The position numbers and the translations under genes are program-made. From an uncultured Erythrobacter sp. (lineage in GTDB: Bacteria > Pseudomonadota > Alphaproteobacteria > Sphingomonadales > Sphingomonadaceae), in assembly GCA_937969505.1 (NCBI GenBank), contig CALBWA010000007.1:62001-126000 (forward strand): 64,000 bases of DNA. The letters run 5' to 3'. Shown here piece after piece: positions 1 through 8,650 of the stretch (position 1 is its first letter; every line of letters starts with the position of its first letter). The notes below the pieces were generated by a model that made no database searches, was not told the DNA's origin, and saw only the letters and a program-made list of their open reading frames with translations.

Positions 1-1
1 T

Positions 2-589
2 CTTCTCAAAACCCGCCCGAATGCGACAGTTATCGCCGATGTGAAGGCCAGCCGCGCGCTGTTTGATCATGTTGCCAAGCATGGCGGACAACCAATGATG
101 TGGAACACCGGCCACTCGCTGATTAAATCCAAAATGAAGGAAACTAAGGCGCCTTTGGCGGGCGAGATGAGCGGACACGTCTTTTTTGCCGACACCTATT
201 ACGGGTATGACGATGCGCTTTATGCCGGATTGCGCCTGATCGCCGCCTCTGCCCGACTGGGCAAATCGGTCACGCAATTGCGCGGCGAAATGCCCGATAT
301 GCACAACACCCCGGAAATGCGGTTTCAGGTCGATGAAAGCCGCAAGTTTGCCGCGATTGACGAAGTGAAGGCGCGGCTGGCGAACAGCCCGGCGGACGTC
401 AATGGCACCGATGGCGTGCGCGTGACGACCGATGATGGTTGGTGGTTGCTGCGCGCTTCCAATACGCAGGATGTCCTGGTCGCTCGCGCAGAAAGTGACA
501 CGCCCGAGGGGCTTGACCGGCTGATGGCTCAGATTGACGAACAATTGGCGCTGTCCGGGCTGGAGCGCGGCGAGAGCGTTGGCCACTGA
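2..589 (+). CDS. Phosphomannomutase/phosphoglucomutase, C-terminal part (5' end outside window)
   Basis: Open from the left edge of the window (frame begins at base 2), so only the last 195 residues are seen. The fragment carries the sugar-binding loop GEMSGH and, near the end, the phosphate-binding loop RASNT, both typical of the alpha-D-phosphohexomutase family with combined phosphomannomutase/phosphoglucomutase activity. Such cytoplasmic enzymes interconvert hexose 1- and 6-phosphates for nucleotide-sugar and exopolysaccharide synthesis. The catalytic phosphoserine domain lies upstream and cannot be checked. The substrate preference is inferred from the family only. The next gene starts about 20 bp downstream on the same strand, so the two may be cotranscribed. 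Confidence 0.9.
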   Translation, partial: LLKTRPNATVIADVKASRALFDHVAKHGGQPMMWNTGHSLIKSKMKETKAPLAGEMSGHVFFADTYYGYDDALYAGLRLIAASARLGKSVTQLRGEMPDMHNTPEMRFQVDESRKFAAIDEVKARLANSPADVNGTDGVRVTTDDGWWLLRASNTQDVLVARAESDTPEGLDRLMAQIDEQLALSGLERGESVGH

Positions 590-612
590 TTGGCGGACTT
601 GAGGGAGTAGTG

Positions 613-1443
613 ATGATGGTCAAATTTTTCCCATGGGCAAACAAGCTGTCCGGCGTTGCGACAGCCGGTCTTGCTGCCGCCCTGGCTCTTTCCGCGCCGC
701 AACAGGCAGTGGCGCAGGACGAAGACGCTGCCAGCGCACAAGCCGAACCCGCCGACCCCATGGCAGAACTGATGGCGATGTTTGCGGTCGAACCGCTGAC
801 ACAAGAGCAGGCTGAGCGTTTGCCCGTGGCCCAGTCAATCATCAATCAGATGATGCCGGAGGGAAGTTTTTCCGAAGTCATGGGGTCGGTCTATGACCAG
901 ATTGTGGGTCCCATCATGGCCAATGCAACGCAGGTTCGCATTGGTGAAGTTGCCACTCCGCTCGGGCTGGCGGCGGATGAAATTTCGCTGACTGACGAGC
1001 AGCTGGCAGAAGCGATTGCCATTCTTGATCCGGTACGTGACGAGCGAACCGCCCGGATGAGCGCAGTAATGCCCGGCTTCATGCAGGAAATGATGGCGGT
1101 AATGGAACCGCCGATGCGCAAGGCGATGGCCGAGGCTTATGCTGTGCAATTCAATGAGCAGGAGCTGGCCGATATTGCGGCGTTCTTTGACACTGCATCG
1201 GGTCTGACCTTTGCGCGCAAATCGCTCACCATGTCGAGCGATCCCCGCATTATTGCTGCCTCGTTTGAAGCCATGCCGCAAATCATGGCTGCGACGCAGA
1301 ATATGGAAAAGACCTTTGCCAATGCCGCTGCCGATCTGCCTGCGGTGCGCACTTTTGCCGAGTTAAATTCGGCTGAGCAGGCGCGCTTGTCTGAACTGCT
1401 CGGGATTCCGGCGGATGAACTGGCGGCGATGTCGGGCGAATAA
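613..1443 (+). CDS. Secreted DUF2059 domain protein
   Basis: About 276 residues. The N-terminus has a basic start, a hydrophobic alanine/leucine stretch and a likely signal-peptidase site after AVA near residue 34, followed by an acidic alanine-rich spacer, so the mature protein should be periplasmic. The body is helical, with the MSAVMPGFMQEMMAVMEPP region and a later ADIAAFFDTASG stretch that resemble the DUF2059 family, whose function is unknown. A GTG at 610 and ATGs at 613 and 616 are all possible starts; the GAGGGAG ribosome-binding site at 601-607 fits 613 or 616 best. It follows the phosphohexomutase gene closely. Confidence 0.75.
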   Translation: MMVKFFPWANKLSGVATAGLAAALALSAPQQAVAQDEDAASAQAEPADPMAELMAMFAVEPLTQEQAERLPVAQSIINQMMPEGSFSEVMGSVYDQIVGPIMANATQVRIGEVATPLGLAADEISLTDEQLAEAIAILDPVRDERTARMSAVMPGFMQEMMAVMEPPMRKAMAEAYAVQFNEQELADIAAFFDTASGLTFARKSLTMSSDPRIIAASFEAMPQIMAATQNMEKTFANAAADLPAVRTFAELNSAEQARLSELLGIPADELAAMSGE

Positions 1444-1578
1444 GCGTCGTCTGGTGCCATTGCGGTGCAATATTTGGTGCGCTGCCAGCAAAGAAACACC
1501 AAAAGGTCGAAAATATACAATCGCTCACCGATGGTTTCGCTAAGCTTGCCATAACGGGTCGCGCCGGGGGCAAAAATC

Positions 1579-2934
1579 ATGGTAACCGCTGCGCCAGTTC
1601 AGTCTGGCCTCATACTCACGCAAAGCAAGCCTTTGCGCCTGCTGACCCTTTTCCTGTTCTATCTGACCCAAGGCGCCCCGGTTGGCGTCTTTCTGTACGC
1701 GATCCCTGCCTGGATGGCGGGCAATGGCGCAAGCGCTGCTGACACGGCATGGGTGGTCGGTTTTGCGATGCTGCCTTGGTCGCTGAAGCTGGTGAATGGC
1801 TTCATCATCGACCGGTACACCTTTCTTGCGATGGGCAGACGGCGCGCCTGGATTATCGGTGCGCAATTGCTGGTCGCTCTTGTTCTGCTCGCAGGCGGAG
1901 TGATTGCTCCGGCGGCCGACGATCTGGTCAAGCTTGCCGCAATCGGCTTCATTGCCAATCTTGCGGTGACATATCAGGATGTCGGCATCGACAGCCTGGC
2001 CATCGATATCATGCCCGAGGAAGAGCGCGCAAAGGCCAGCAGCATCATGTTCGGCGCGCAGATCATCGGTATTGCAGGAACGACTGCGATGGTGGGTTAT
2101 CTGCTTGAAACTGCTAGCTTCCAGTCAGCAATGCTGGCCGCTGCCATCGTGCCGCTGTTTGTTGCGACATTTGGCATGTGCATTCTGGAGCGCGAAGGCG
2201 AACGCCGGTTGCCTTGGGCCAAGGGCGTGGCGCATCCGCGCAACGTGGCGATCCAGATGGACGCCTGGTGGCCGCTGCTCAAACAATCATTCAAGGTCAT
2301 GGTGATGCCGCTCAGCCTGATCTTCCTGCCGATCCTGTTCCTGCGTGCTGTGCCATTTGGTGCGTTCGAGGCGTTCCATCCGGTGCTGGCTCAGCAGACG
2401 GCTGGTTGGAGCATTTCGGATTACACCAGCCTCTTGTCACTGGCGCAGTTTTGCTCCGGTGTCGGCGGTCTTCTGGTCGGGGCCTGGGTGGTGGAACGAC
2501 TGGGCGCACAACGCGCGCTCACGATCTATCTTATGCTCGGTATCACCTTGCTGATGGTGATGGGGCTGAGCCAGCACCTGTGGTCCAACAGCACATTTCT
2601 GACCACGGTTATCTTCATCTCTGATTTCATCGCCACATTTGCTACCATCGCAGCAATTCCAATTGCTATGCGCATGTGCAGTCCGGCGGTCGCCGCTACG
2701 CAATTCACCATCTATATGGCCGTTGCCAATTTCGGCCGTCCTTTGGGCGCATGGATATCAGGCATGACGGCCGGAGAGGGCAACCCTACCTGGCTGTATT
2801 TCACCTGCGCTGCGGGATGGGCTGTAAGTTTAGCAATCCTGCTGGTGGTACGCTTCCCCAGTGGAAACCGTAATGAAGCCATAACAGCAGAGGAGCTGCC
2901 CCACGGCGATGGTATTCCCGCGCGGGTAAATTGA
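1579..2934 (+). CDS. Major facilitator superfamily permease (AmpG-like)
   Basis: The 451-residue protein is hydrophobic throughout and consistent with about 12 membrane helices. An MFS-type basic loop, MGRRRAW, follows helix 2-3, and the N-terminal region (FYLTQGAPVGVFLYAIPAWM) resembles AmpG/RhtX-like transporters that carry muropeptides or siderophores across the inner membrane. The actual substrate cannot be read from the sequence. The start ATG lies 136 bp after the DUF2059 stop, enough for its own promoter. A small DoxX-like membrane protein gene follows 16 bp downstream and is probably cotranscribed. No frameshift or missing segment is seen. Confidence 0.85.
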   Translation: MVTAAPVQSGLILTQSKPLRLLTLFLFYLTQGAPVGVFLYAIPAWMAGNGASAADTAWVVGFAMLPWSLKLVNGFIIDRYTFLAMGRRRAWIIGAQLLVALVLLAGGVIAPAADDLVKLAAIGFIANLAVTYQDVGIDSLAIDIMPEEERAKASSIMFGAQIIGIAGTTAMVGYLLETASFQSAMLAAAIVPLFVATFGMCILEREGERRLPWAKGVAHPRNVAIQMDAWWPLLKQSFKVMVMPLSLIFLPILFLRAVPFGAFEAFHPVLAQQTAGWSISDYTSLLSLAQFCSGVGGLLVGAWVVERLGAQRALTIYLMLGITLLMVMGLSQHLWSNSTFLTTVIFISDFIATFATIAAIPIAMRMCSPAVAATQFTIYMAVANFGRPLGAWISGMTAGEGNPTWLYFTCAAGWAVSLAILLVVRFPSGNRNEAITAEELPHGDGIPARVN

Positions 2935-2950
2935 AGCTAGGGTCTGGATC

Positions 2951-3385
2951 ATGTTGCTGATTGTCATCCTTGCTCTCGTCACCGGGCCTGCTCTTGTGCT
3001 CAAGCTGCTCGGCCGCGATGTGAACGCCGGCGGCGCCATTGGCATGGGGCTGGCGTTTCTCATGTTCGGGGTCGGCCACTTTGTGCTGACCGACGAAATG
3101 ACCATGCTGTTTCCCGAATGGGTGCCGCTGAAGCGAGAGATTGTCTGGATCACCGGTGTGATGGAGCTTGTTGCAGGCATCGCCCTGTTCCTGCCGAAAT
3201 ATCGCAAATGGGCCGGATGGGCAGCAATTGGCATGCTGGTCGCTTTCCTTCCGGCCAATATCTATGGCGCAATCGAGCAAGTTCCCTTCGGCGGACACGA
3301 GGGCGGTATGGCCTATCTCGCCATTCGGATCCCATTGCAGATTTTTCTGATCGGGTGGACCTGGCGATTTGCCGTCCGGGGTTAG
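2951..3385 (+). CDS. Small DoxX-like integral membrane protein
   Basis: 144 residues with four predicted membrane helices: an N-terminal helix, a second near MGLAFLMFGVGHFVL, a third after the EIVWITGVMELVAG segment and a last one ending in an arginine-containing tail. The GVMELVAGIALFLP segment resembles the DoxX/DoxD-like family of four-helix membrane proteins, whose roles (often linked to redox stress or quinone-related chemistry) are poorly defined. The gene starts 16 bp after the permease stop with the same orientation, suggesting one transcript. No catalytic residues can be identified. Confidence 0.7.
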   Translation: MLLIVILALVTGPALVLKLLGRDVNAGGAIGMGLAFLMFGVGHFVLTDEMTMLFPEWVPLKREIVWITGVMELVAGIALFLPKYRKWAGWAAIGMLVAFLPANIYGAIEQVPFGGHEGGMAYLAIRIPLQIFLIGWTWRFAVRG

Positions 3386-3419
3386 AACCCTTTAGCAGGC
3401 CCGTGCGTTGGAAACGCAT

Positions 3420-5867
3420 ATGAGCAGCGCCGCCAATCTCCCTCCGGAAATCGCCGCCTGGTTCGCCCAGCGTGACTGGCGCGTTCGGCATCACCAGACC
3501 GATATGCTGGCCGCAGCCGATGCCGGGCAGCATGCATTGCTGGTGGCTGAAACCGGCGCGGGCAAGACACTGGCCGGTTTTATTCCGACTCTGGCGGACT
3601 TCTGCCCCTCGCGGCTGGATGGCGCGCCGTTACCCGAAGGCCTGCACACGCTCTACGTCTCGCCCCTGAAGGCGCTCGCCCATGATGTGCAGCGCAACCT
3701 CATCACTCCCGTGGAGGAGATGGGGCTGGGCCTGCGCATCGAAACGCGCAGCGGCGATACACCATCAGACCGCAAGAAGCGCCAGCGAACCAAACCGCCA
3801 CATATCCTGCTGACGACACCGGAAAGCTTGTCGCTGCTGCTTTCCTACCCTGACAGCCTGCATCTGTTCGCGGGGCTGCGGCGCGTGGTAATTGATGAAG
3901 TGCACGCCTTTGCTGCCGGCAAACGCGGCGATCTGCTGGCGCTGGCATTGTCGCGGCTTCAGGCCATTGCGCCCGATCTGCAGCGCGTCGCTTTATCGGC
4001 AACAGTGGCGCAGCCCGAGCACTACCGCGAATGGCTGGCCCCATGGGGTGATATTGACAGTGTCGCTCTGGTTGAAGGGGAAGAGGGCGCAGAGCCGGTT
4101 GTCGACATTCTGCTGCCCGAGGAAGAGCGCGTGCCGTGGGGCGGCCATGCCGGGCGCTGGGCCATTCCGCAGCTGTATCGCCAGATCCAGGAGAATCGCA
4201 CCACTCTGGTGTTCACCAATACGCGCTTTCTGGCCGAATTTATCTTCCAGCTGCTGTGGGACATCAATGACGACAATCTGCCCATCGGCATTCACCATGG
4301 AAGCCTGGCGAAGGAGGCTCGCCGCAAGGTCGAAGGGGCAATGGCGCGGGGCGAATTGCGGGCCTTGGTGTGCACCTCCAGTCTCGACCTCGGGGTCGAT
4401 TGGGGGGACATTGACTGTGTAGTCCAGATGGGCGCCCCCAAGGGGTCGTCGCGTCTGCTACAGCGGATCGGGCGGGCCGGACACCGGCTGGATGTGTCGA
4501 GCCGTGCCTTGCTGGTGCCGGGCAACAGGTTCGAATTTCTAGAAGCCACCGCAGCCAAGGACGCCGTCGACGAGGGGCAACGCGATGGCGAGGACTTCCG
4601 GCCCGGCGGGCTCGACGTGCTGGCCCAGCATGTCATGGCTTGCGCTTGCGCTGCGCCCTTTGCTGAAGCCGCGCTGCTGGCAGAGGTGCGCTCGTCGCTC
4701 GCCTATGCCTGGCTGACACCGGAAGATTGGGATCGCGTTCTCGGCTTTGTCGAGAACGGCGGTTACGCACTCAAAGCCTATGACAAGTTCAAACGCATCC
4801 GCCGCGATGGCGAAGGTGTGTGGCATCTGACCCATCCCGAACATGCACAGCGGCACCGGATGAACGCAGGGATCATCATCGACAGCGAAATGCTTACCGT
4901 GCGGTTCCGCAATGGCCGCAATCTTGGCCGGGTGGAGGAACGCTTTGCCGCGACACTGTCACCGGGCGACACCTTCTTCTTTGCCGGGGTCAGTCTGGAA
5001 GTTGAAAAGCTGCAGGATATGGATGTGATCGTCCGCGCGGCAAAAACCTCTGCCACCATTCCCAGCTATGGCGGGCAGCGATTGCCGATTACCTCGCACC
5101 TTGCCGGGCGGGTCCGGCAAATGCTGGTCGACCGGGAAAAATGGGGACGATTTCCCGACGATGTGCGCGAATGGCTGGAAATGCAGGATTGGCGCAGCGA
5201 AATGCCTGGGCCGGGCAAGCTTCTGGTCGAAAGTTTCCCCCACCACAAGAAACACTACAGCGTTTATTACACCTTCGAAGGGTGGAATGCGAACCAGAGC
5301 CTCGGCATGCTGATCACGCGCCGGATGGAGGATCGCGGTCTGCAGCCCGGCGGGTTTGTCGCCAATGATTACTCGCTGGCGGTCTGGGGTCTGCGCCCGG
5401 TGACCGATCCTGTGCCGCTGCTATCGCCTGATATTCTGACCGATGAATTCGTCGAATGGGTAACCGAATCGCACCTGCTGCGCCGGGCCTTTCGCGAAGT
5501 TGCAGTCATCAGCGGGCTGGTCGAGCGCCAGCATCCGGGCAAGCGCAAGACCGGTAAGCAGGTCACTTTCTCGACCGATCTGATTTACGACGTGCTCAAG
5601 AAATATGAACCTGACCATCTGCTGCTGGAGGCAGCCTGGGCCGATGCCCGGGCGCGCATGACAGATGTCGGGCGGTTGGCTGACTTGCTGGAGCGGTCAG
5701 AGCGCGAACTTGTGCATGTCACACTTGACCGGGTCAGCCCGATGGCGGTGCCGGTCATGACCATGATCGGGCGTGAGGCGGTCCCGCAGGGCTCGGTTGA
5801 CGAGGAGCTTTTGCTTGAGGCGGAAACGCTCGCCAATGAAGCCATGCGGGTGGATGGTGCGGATTGA
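3420..5867 (+). CDS. Ligase-associated DNA damage response DEXH helicase (Lhr-type)
   Basis: 815 residues from the ATG at 3420; an in-frame TTG at 3408 would add four residues. Walker A is AETGAGKT near residue 45, Walker B is the DEVH box in VVIDEVHAFAAG, motif III is ALSATV, and motif VI is LLQRIGRAGHR. The long C-terminal part matches the Lhr-like superfamily 2 helicases. In many proteobacteria these sit with an ATP-dependent DNA ligase, an exonuclease-like protein and a phosphoesterase and act in DNA repair. None of those partners is in this window, so the gene is separated from its usual set here or the set lies elsewhere. A diverged relic of this gene's last codons occurs at 7246-7341. 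Confidence 0.92.
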   Translation: MSSAANLPPEIAAWFAQRDWRVRHHQTDMLAAADAGQHALLVAETGAGKTLAGFIPTLADFCPSRLDGAPLPEGLHTLYVSPLKALAHDVQRNLITPVEEMGLGLRIETRSGDTPSDRKKRQRTKPPHILLTTPESLSLLLSYPDSLHLFAGLRRVVIDEVHAFAAGKRGDLLALALSRLQAIAPDLQRVALSATVAQPEHYREWLAPWGDIDSVALVEGEEGAEPVVDILLPEEERVPWGGHAGRWAIPQLYRQIQENRTTLVFTNTRFLAEFIFQLLWDINDDNLPIGIHHGSLAKEARRKVEGAMARGELRALVCTSSLDLGVDWGDIDCVVQMGAPKGSSRLLQRIGRAGHRLDVSSRALLVPGNRFEFLEATAAKDAVDEGQRDGEDFRPGGLDVLAQHVMACACAAPFAEAALLAEVRSSLAYAWLTPEDWDRVLGFVENGGYALKAYDKFKRIRRDGEGVWHLTHPEHAQRHRMNAGIIIDSEMLTVRFRNGRNLGRVEERFAATLSPGDTFFFAGVSLEVEKLQDMDVIVRAAKTSATIPSYGGQRLPITSHLAGRVRQMLVDREKWGRFPDDVREWLEMQDWRSEMPGPGKLLVESFPHHKKHYSVYYTFEGWNANQSLGMLITRRMEDRGLQPGGFVANDYSLAVWGLRPVTDPVPLLSPDILTDEFVEWVTESHLLRRAFREVAVISGLVERQHPGKRKTGKQVTFSTDLIYDVLKKYEPDHLLLEAAWADARARMTDVGRLADLLERSERELVHVTLDRVSPMAVPVMTMIGREAVPQGSVDEELLLEAETLANEAMRVDGAD

Positions 5868-5877
5868 TTGAGGAACG

Positions 5878-7137
5878 TCAGCGCTGTTCGAACGACAGTT
5901 CCATGGCCTTGATCGGGTAGAAGGCGAGGCTGAACTGGTGCACCGGGTCGGGCAAAGGCTGAGCCAACCGGATGTTCTTCAATCTCTGCGTCAAATGGGT
6001 GATCGCAGTGATGAGCTCGCGACGCGCCAACATGGCACCCACACAGAAATGCGGTCCTGAGCCGAAGGCCAGATGCGCCCCGGCATTCTTACGCTCAAGA
6101 TCGAACTTATGCGGGCAGACAAATTTCTCAGCATCGCGATTTGCCGCCGCGTATCGTGCAATGACGAATGACCCGGCCGGAATCATCGTGCCATCAAGTT
6201 CGACATCCCGCCGGGTCACGCGGAACAGGCCCTGGACCGGGCTTTCCCAGCGGAGCGATTCCTCGACAAATTTCTTGATCTTGTCCGGCTCGGCAAACAG
6301 CGCATCCTGCAATTCGGGTTGGCGAACCAACAACCACATCGCATGGGTAATGGCACTTTGAGTGGTTTCAAAACCGCCGGTGATCAATTGGTGCATCAGG
6401 TTCTGCAATTCATGCATGTTGAGCGGCTCCATGTCGTCACCATGGGCATGCACCAGCGCAGAAATCAGATCGGACTGGGGATTGGCACGACGATCTTCGA
6501 ACACGCCAGCCAGAAAATGCTGCGCTTCGAGTTCGATTTCGGCGGTTGCAGCCATTTCGTCTGCATCCATCGGCTTGGTCGCGATCGCCAGCATGGCATC
6601 GCCCCAGCTTTTGAACGTAGCGATGTTCGAGCGATCAAGGCCAAGCTGCTCGGCAATCACGATCCCGGGAAAAGGCATCGCATATTGCTCGACAAATTCG
6701 CAGGACCCAGCACTGGAAAATCCATCGATCAATTCATGCGAAATATCGTCAACAGCCGGACCAAGCTCCTTCACTCGTGAGGCTGTGAATACCCGGTCAA
6801 GCAGCTTGCGATAACGGCTGTGCTCAGGCGGATCAGTGCGCTGCAGTGTCTGAATGTGTCCCCACCCACGGCTTTCAAGAATGGCCTGATATTGTGCGGC
6901 AATGTCTCCCTGCAGGCTTTTATCGGCCGCCAGGCTGGTGTCATTCGAGAAAATATCCGGGTTGGTAAGCACCTGCCGCACGCTTTCGTAGCGTGTGACC
7001 ATGAACATGCCGGTTTCCGGCATCTGATAGACCGGCTGCTGCTGCTGCAGGGTTTCATAGAATTCATATGGGTCGCTCATGACCTGGGGGTCCATGAAGC
7101 TGAAATCGGAAACCTGATGTGTTGTCGTTTGGCTCAT
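5878..7137 (-). CDS. Cytochrome P450
   Basis: 419 residues. The haem-binding loop FGSGPHFCVGAMLARRE places the axial cysteine near residue 365. The K-helix EXXR motif is ESLR, and the I-helix oxygen-activation motif reads GGFETT, where phenylalanine and glutamate replace the usual A/G-x-D/E-T arrangement only mildly. No membrane anchor is present, as expected for a soluble bacterial class I P450 that takes electrons from a ferredoxin. No ferredoxin or reductase gene is adjacent, so redox partners must be elsewhere. It converges on the helicase gene, with 10 bp between stops. The substrate is unknown; alkane, terpene or steroid hydroxylation are all possible for this family. Confidence 0.93.
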   Translation of the reverse strand: MSQTTTHQVSDFSFMDPQVMSDPYEFYETLQQQQPVYQMPETGMFMVTRYESVRQVLTNPDIFSNDTSLAADKSLQGDIAAQYQAILESRGWGHIQTLQRTDPPEHSRYRKLLDRVFTASRVKELGPAVDDISHELIDGFSSAGSCEFVEQYAMPFPGIVIAEQLGLDRSNIATFKSWGDAMLAIATKPMDADEMAATAEIELEAQHFLAGVFEDRRANPQSDLISALVHAHGDDMEPLNMHELQNLMHQLITGGFETTQSAITHAMWLLVRQPELQDALFAEPDKIKKFVEESLRWESPVQGLFRVTRRDVELDGTMIPAGSFVIARYAAANRDAEKFVCPHKFDLERKNAGAHLAFGSGPHFCVGAMLARRELITAITHLTQRLKNIRLAQPLPDPVHQFSLAFYPIKAMELSFEQR

Positions 7138-7189
7138 GTGGCTTGGCCTTTTTGCGTGTCGCTACGCACTAGGACCGGCGGGCAGGGGG

Positions 7190-7206
7190 CTGAACTATCA
7201 GTTTAG
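7190..7206. promoter_or_regulatory. Near-palindromic operator candidate upstream of the P450
   Basis: CTGAACTATCAGTTTAG is a 17-bp near palindrome (arms of 7 bp with one mismatch and a 3-bp centre) located 53 bp upstream of the P450 start. Its size and position fit a dimeric repressor such as a TetR or MarR family protein. No regulator gene of these families lies next to it, so the link is inferred. Confidence 0.35.
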
Positions 7207-7245
7207 CAAATCGCCGCGACTTTAGCACCATTGTCCCACTTGGCC

Positions 7246-7341
7246 TTGCAAGGTGCGGTGGATGAAGAACTGCTGGTTGTGGCGGAGACGCTCGCGAGCG
7301 AGGCGATGCGGGTGAATAGGGTACCGGATCGGTTGGGTTAA
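7246..7341 (+). pseudogene. Relic of the 3' end of a second DEXH helicase gene
   Basis: Read on the plus strand, codons from 7246 give LQGAVDEELLVVAETLASEA followed by MRVN and a stop at 7339-7341. The intact helicase ends with PQGSVDEELLLEAETLANEA then MRVDGAD. The two segments match at most positions, and the DNA differs mainly at third codon positions. Nothing upstream of 7240 is recognisably helicase. The stretch is therefore a truncated remnant of a diverged helicase allele, left between the P450 and the last exbD gene. It is not expected to be expressed as a functional protein. Confidence 0.75.
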
Positions 7342-7347
7342 CTTCGA

Positions 7348-7998
7348 TCAGCTCGGACTGGGGCAAACGGTTTCATATTCGGGGGGCTGCGGGCGACCGC
7401 TGGCCCAAAAATCGTTTGCGACCAGAGTCAGTGAGAGCAACACTTGAGGGCCACGGATTGTCACTCGCCGGTTGGCGGCAGTGTGCCCGAACTGACAATG
7501 CGTGCGTAAGCTTACAAAGTTGAATTTCGTCACACCGGATGCCTTTATCATCCTGAGTGTTCTTGCCGACGAACCAAAACCAGCCTGCGGGTCGGGTTCG
7601 AAGAGCAATTCGGGTTCCAATGGCTCGTGAAGTGTCGCCCGTAATCTAGACTGCAACTGTGCTTTGCTGACTGCAGCGCCATTCCAGAATAATGTGCCCC
7701 CTTCGGCTATTGTGATCCGATTGATGCCAACTTCACCGCGGGTATCTATTGTTTGCCCAGTCTGGGGTGCGGGATAGCCGGGCGCGAAGTATTCGACAAA
7801 CTTTGGCTCGGGGATATCGAACAATAGTACGTGCTCGGTCGGCGGAGCGGTGGCGATTATTAGCAGAACCAGGAGACTGAGCACGAAGGCCATCGGCCGT
7901 GTGTCTATTCGCGCAATCGGTTTGCCATGATCGAACCTTCGCCGCTGTCGGACCCGCGTTACTCTAGCGCGCGGCACTGAATTCTCGGTATTTTTCAT
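7348..7998 (-). CDS. Divergent ExbD-like protein with C-terminal extension
   Basis: 216 residues. One membrane helix (FVLSLLVLLIIATAP) follows a basic, arginine-rich N-terminus. The periplasmic part keeps ExbD-like elements seen in its neighbours: an FWNGAAVSKAQL segment, an EPELLFEPDPQ segment and an IKASGVTKFNFV ending. It lacks the N-terminal MNVTPxIDVLLVL motif that carries the essential proton-carrying aspartate in the upstream copies; only IDTRPMAF remains at the equivalent place. About 55 extra residues follow the usual end, with two cysteines. The gene overlaps the upstream exbD by 35 bp. It may be a non-functional or repurposed ExbD. Assignment to the ExbD family is from internal paralogy. 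Confidence 0.65.
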   Translation of the reverse strand: MKNTENSVPRARVTRVRQRRRFDHGKPIARIDTRPMAFVLSLLVLLIIATAPPTEHVLLFDIPEPKFVEYFAPGYPAPQTGQTIDTRGEVGINRITIAEGGTLFWNGAAVSKAQLQSRLRATLHEPLEPELLFEPDPQAGFGSSARTLRMIKASGVTKFNFVSLRTHCQFGHTAANRRVTIRGPQVLLSLTLVANDFWASGRPQPPEYETVCPSPS

Positions 7999-8413
7999 TG
8001 CCTACGAACGCGAACTTTGTCGCGCCTGCATCCTTGATCAAGGCAATGGTTTTAGCGGACTTGTCATAGCTTGCCAGCGGAGCAGGCTCGAACCGAAGCA
8101 GGGGCTCTGCCGGCAATTGCGCAGCGTGGTAAACCTGCGCTGTCAGCTGGTCGCTTGTCACTTCCTTGCCGTTCCAGAACAGCTGATCCTGCCCGTCGAT
8201 AAACACCGTGTTCTCTGTGACTTCAATCAGGTGGGTCGGCGGGCCGGGCAGGTCGACATCGGTGGTGTGCGTGGCAATCGGGACAACCATGATCAGCATG
8301 ATGATCAGGACCAACAGCACATCGATAAAGGGAGTGACGTTCATCTCTCCCATCGGACGACGTCTGCCCTTGGGCAAAGAGTAGAGGTTGGGACGGGCAA
8401 TCGAAATTGGCAT
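7964..8413 (-). CDS. exbD: ExbD/TolR family biopolymer transport protein (third copy)
   Basis: 149 residues. After a basic cytoplasmic N-terminus the signature GEMNVTPFIDVLLVLIIML contains the conserved aspartate that takes part in proton translocation within the ExbB-ExbD motor. A single helix and a periplasmic domain follow, ending in KFAFVGNEKYREF, almost the same ending as the copy at 8651-9082. It should sit in the inner membrane and energise TonB. An intrinsic terminator at 8558-8590 and a 237-bp gap separate it from the upstream exbD copies, so this gene and the overlapping one at 7348-7998 probably form their own transcript. Confidence 0.88.
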   Translation of the reverse strand: MPISIARPNLYSLPKGRRRPMGEMNVTPFIDVLLVLIIMLIMVVPIATHTTDVDLPGPPTHLIEVTENTVFIDGQDQLFWNGKEVTSDQLTAQVYHAAQLPAEPLLRFEPAPLASYDKSAKTIALIKDAGATKFAFVGNEKYREFSAAR

Positions 8414-8650
8414 CGTGGCTCTCCTGTTGGCTGCACCCTTTCATGAAAATGTCATGTCAGGAGCTGGCTCAGGAGATAATATACCATAACAATCAAGTTG
8501 CCTAATGCGTACCGGTATTGAGAATGCAACTCAGGTGTTGAGGAGAAATGCGGACAAAGAAAAAGGGGCGGATCGCTCCGCCCCCTTCTTAAAGTTCCTT
8601 GCTCTGACCGATCCCGTTAGCGGGAGCGCGAACAGTTCAGCTTCGTCTGA
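8414..8650. other. Intergenic region between exbD transcription units
   Basis: A 237-bp gap without a credible gene. Its right part holds the intrinsic terminator of the upstream tonB-exbB-exbD-exbD unit. The left part is A/T-richer (ATAATATACCATAACAATC near 8475-8495) and presumably contains the promoter of the two downstream exbD genes; exact -10 and -35 boxes could not be assigned with confidence. Confidence 0.5.
8558..8590 (-). terminator. Intrinsic terminator after tonB-exbB-exbD-exbD
   Basis: The plus strand shows GGGGCGGA (8565-8572), loop TCGC and TCCGCCCC (8577-8584), a perfect 8-bp stem, preceded by AAAAA at 8560-8564. On the minus strand this is a GC stem followed by a U run, 60 bp past the stop of the exbD gene at 8651. 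Confidence 0.85.
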
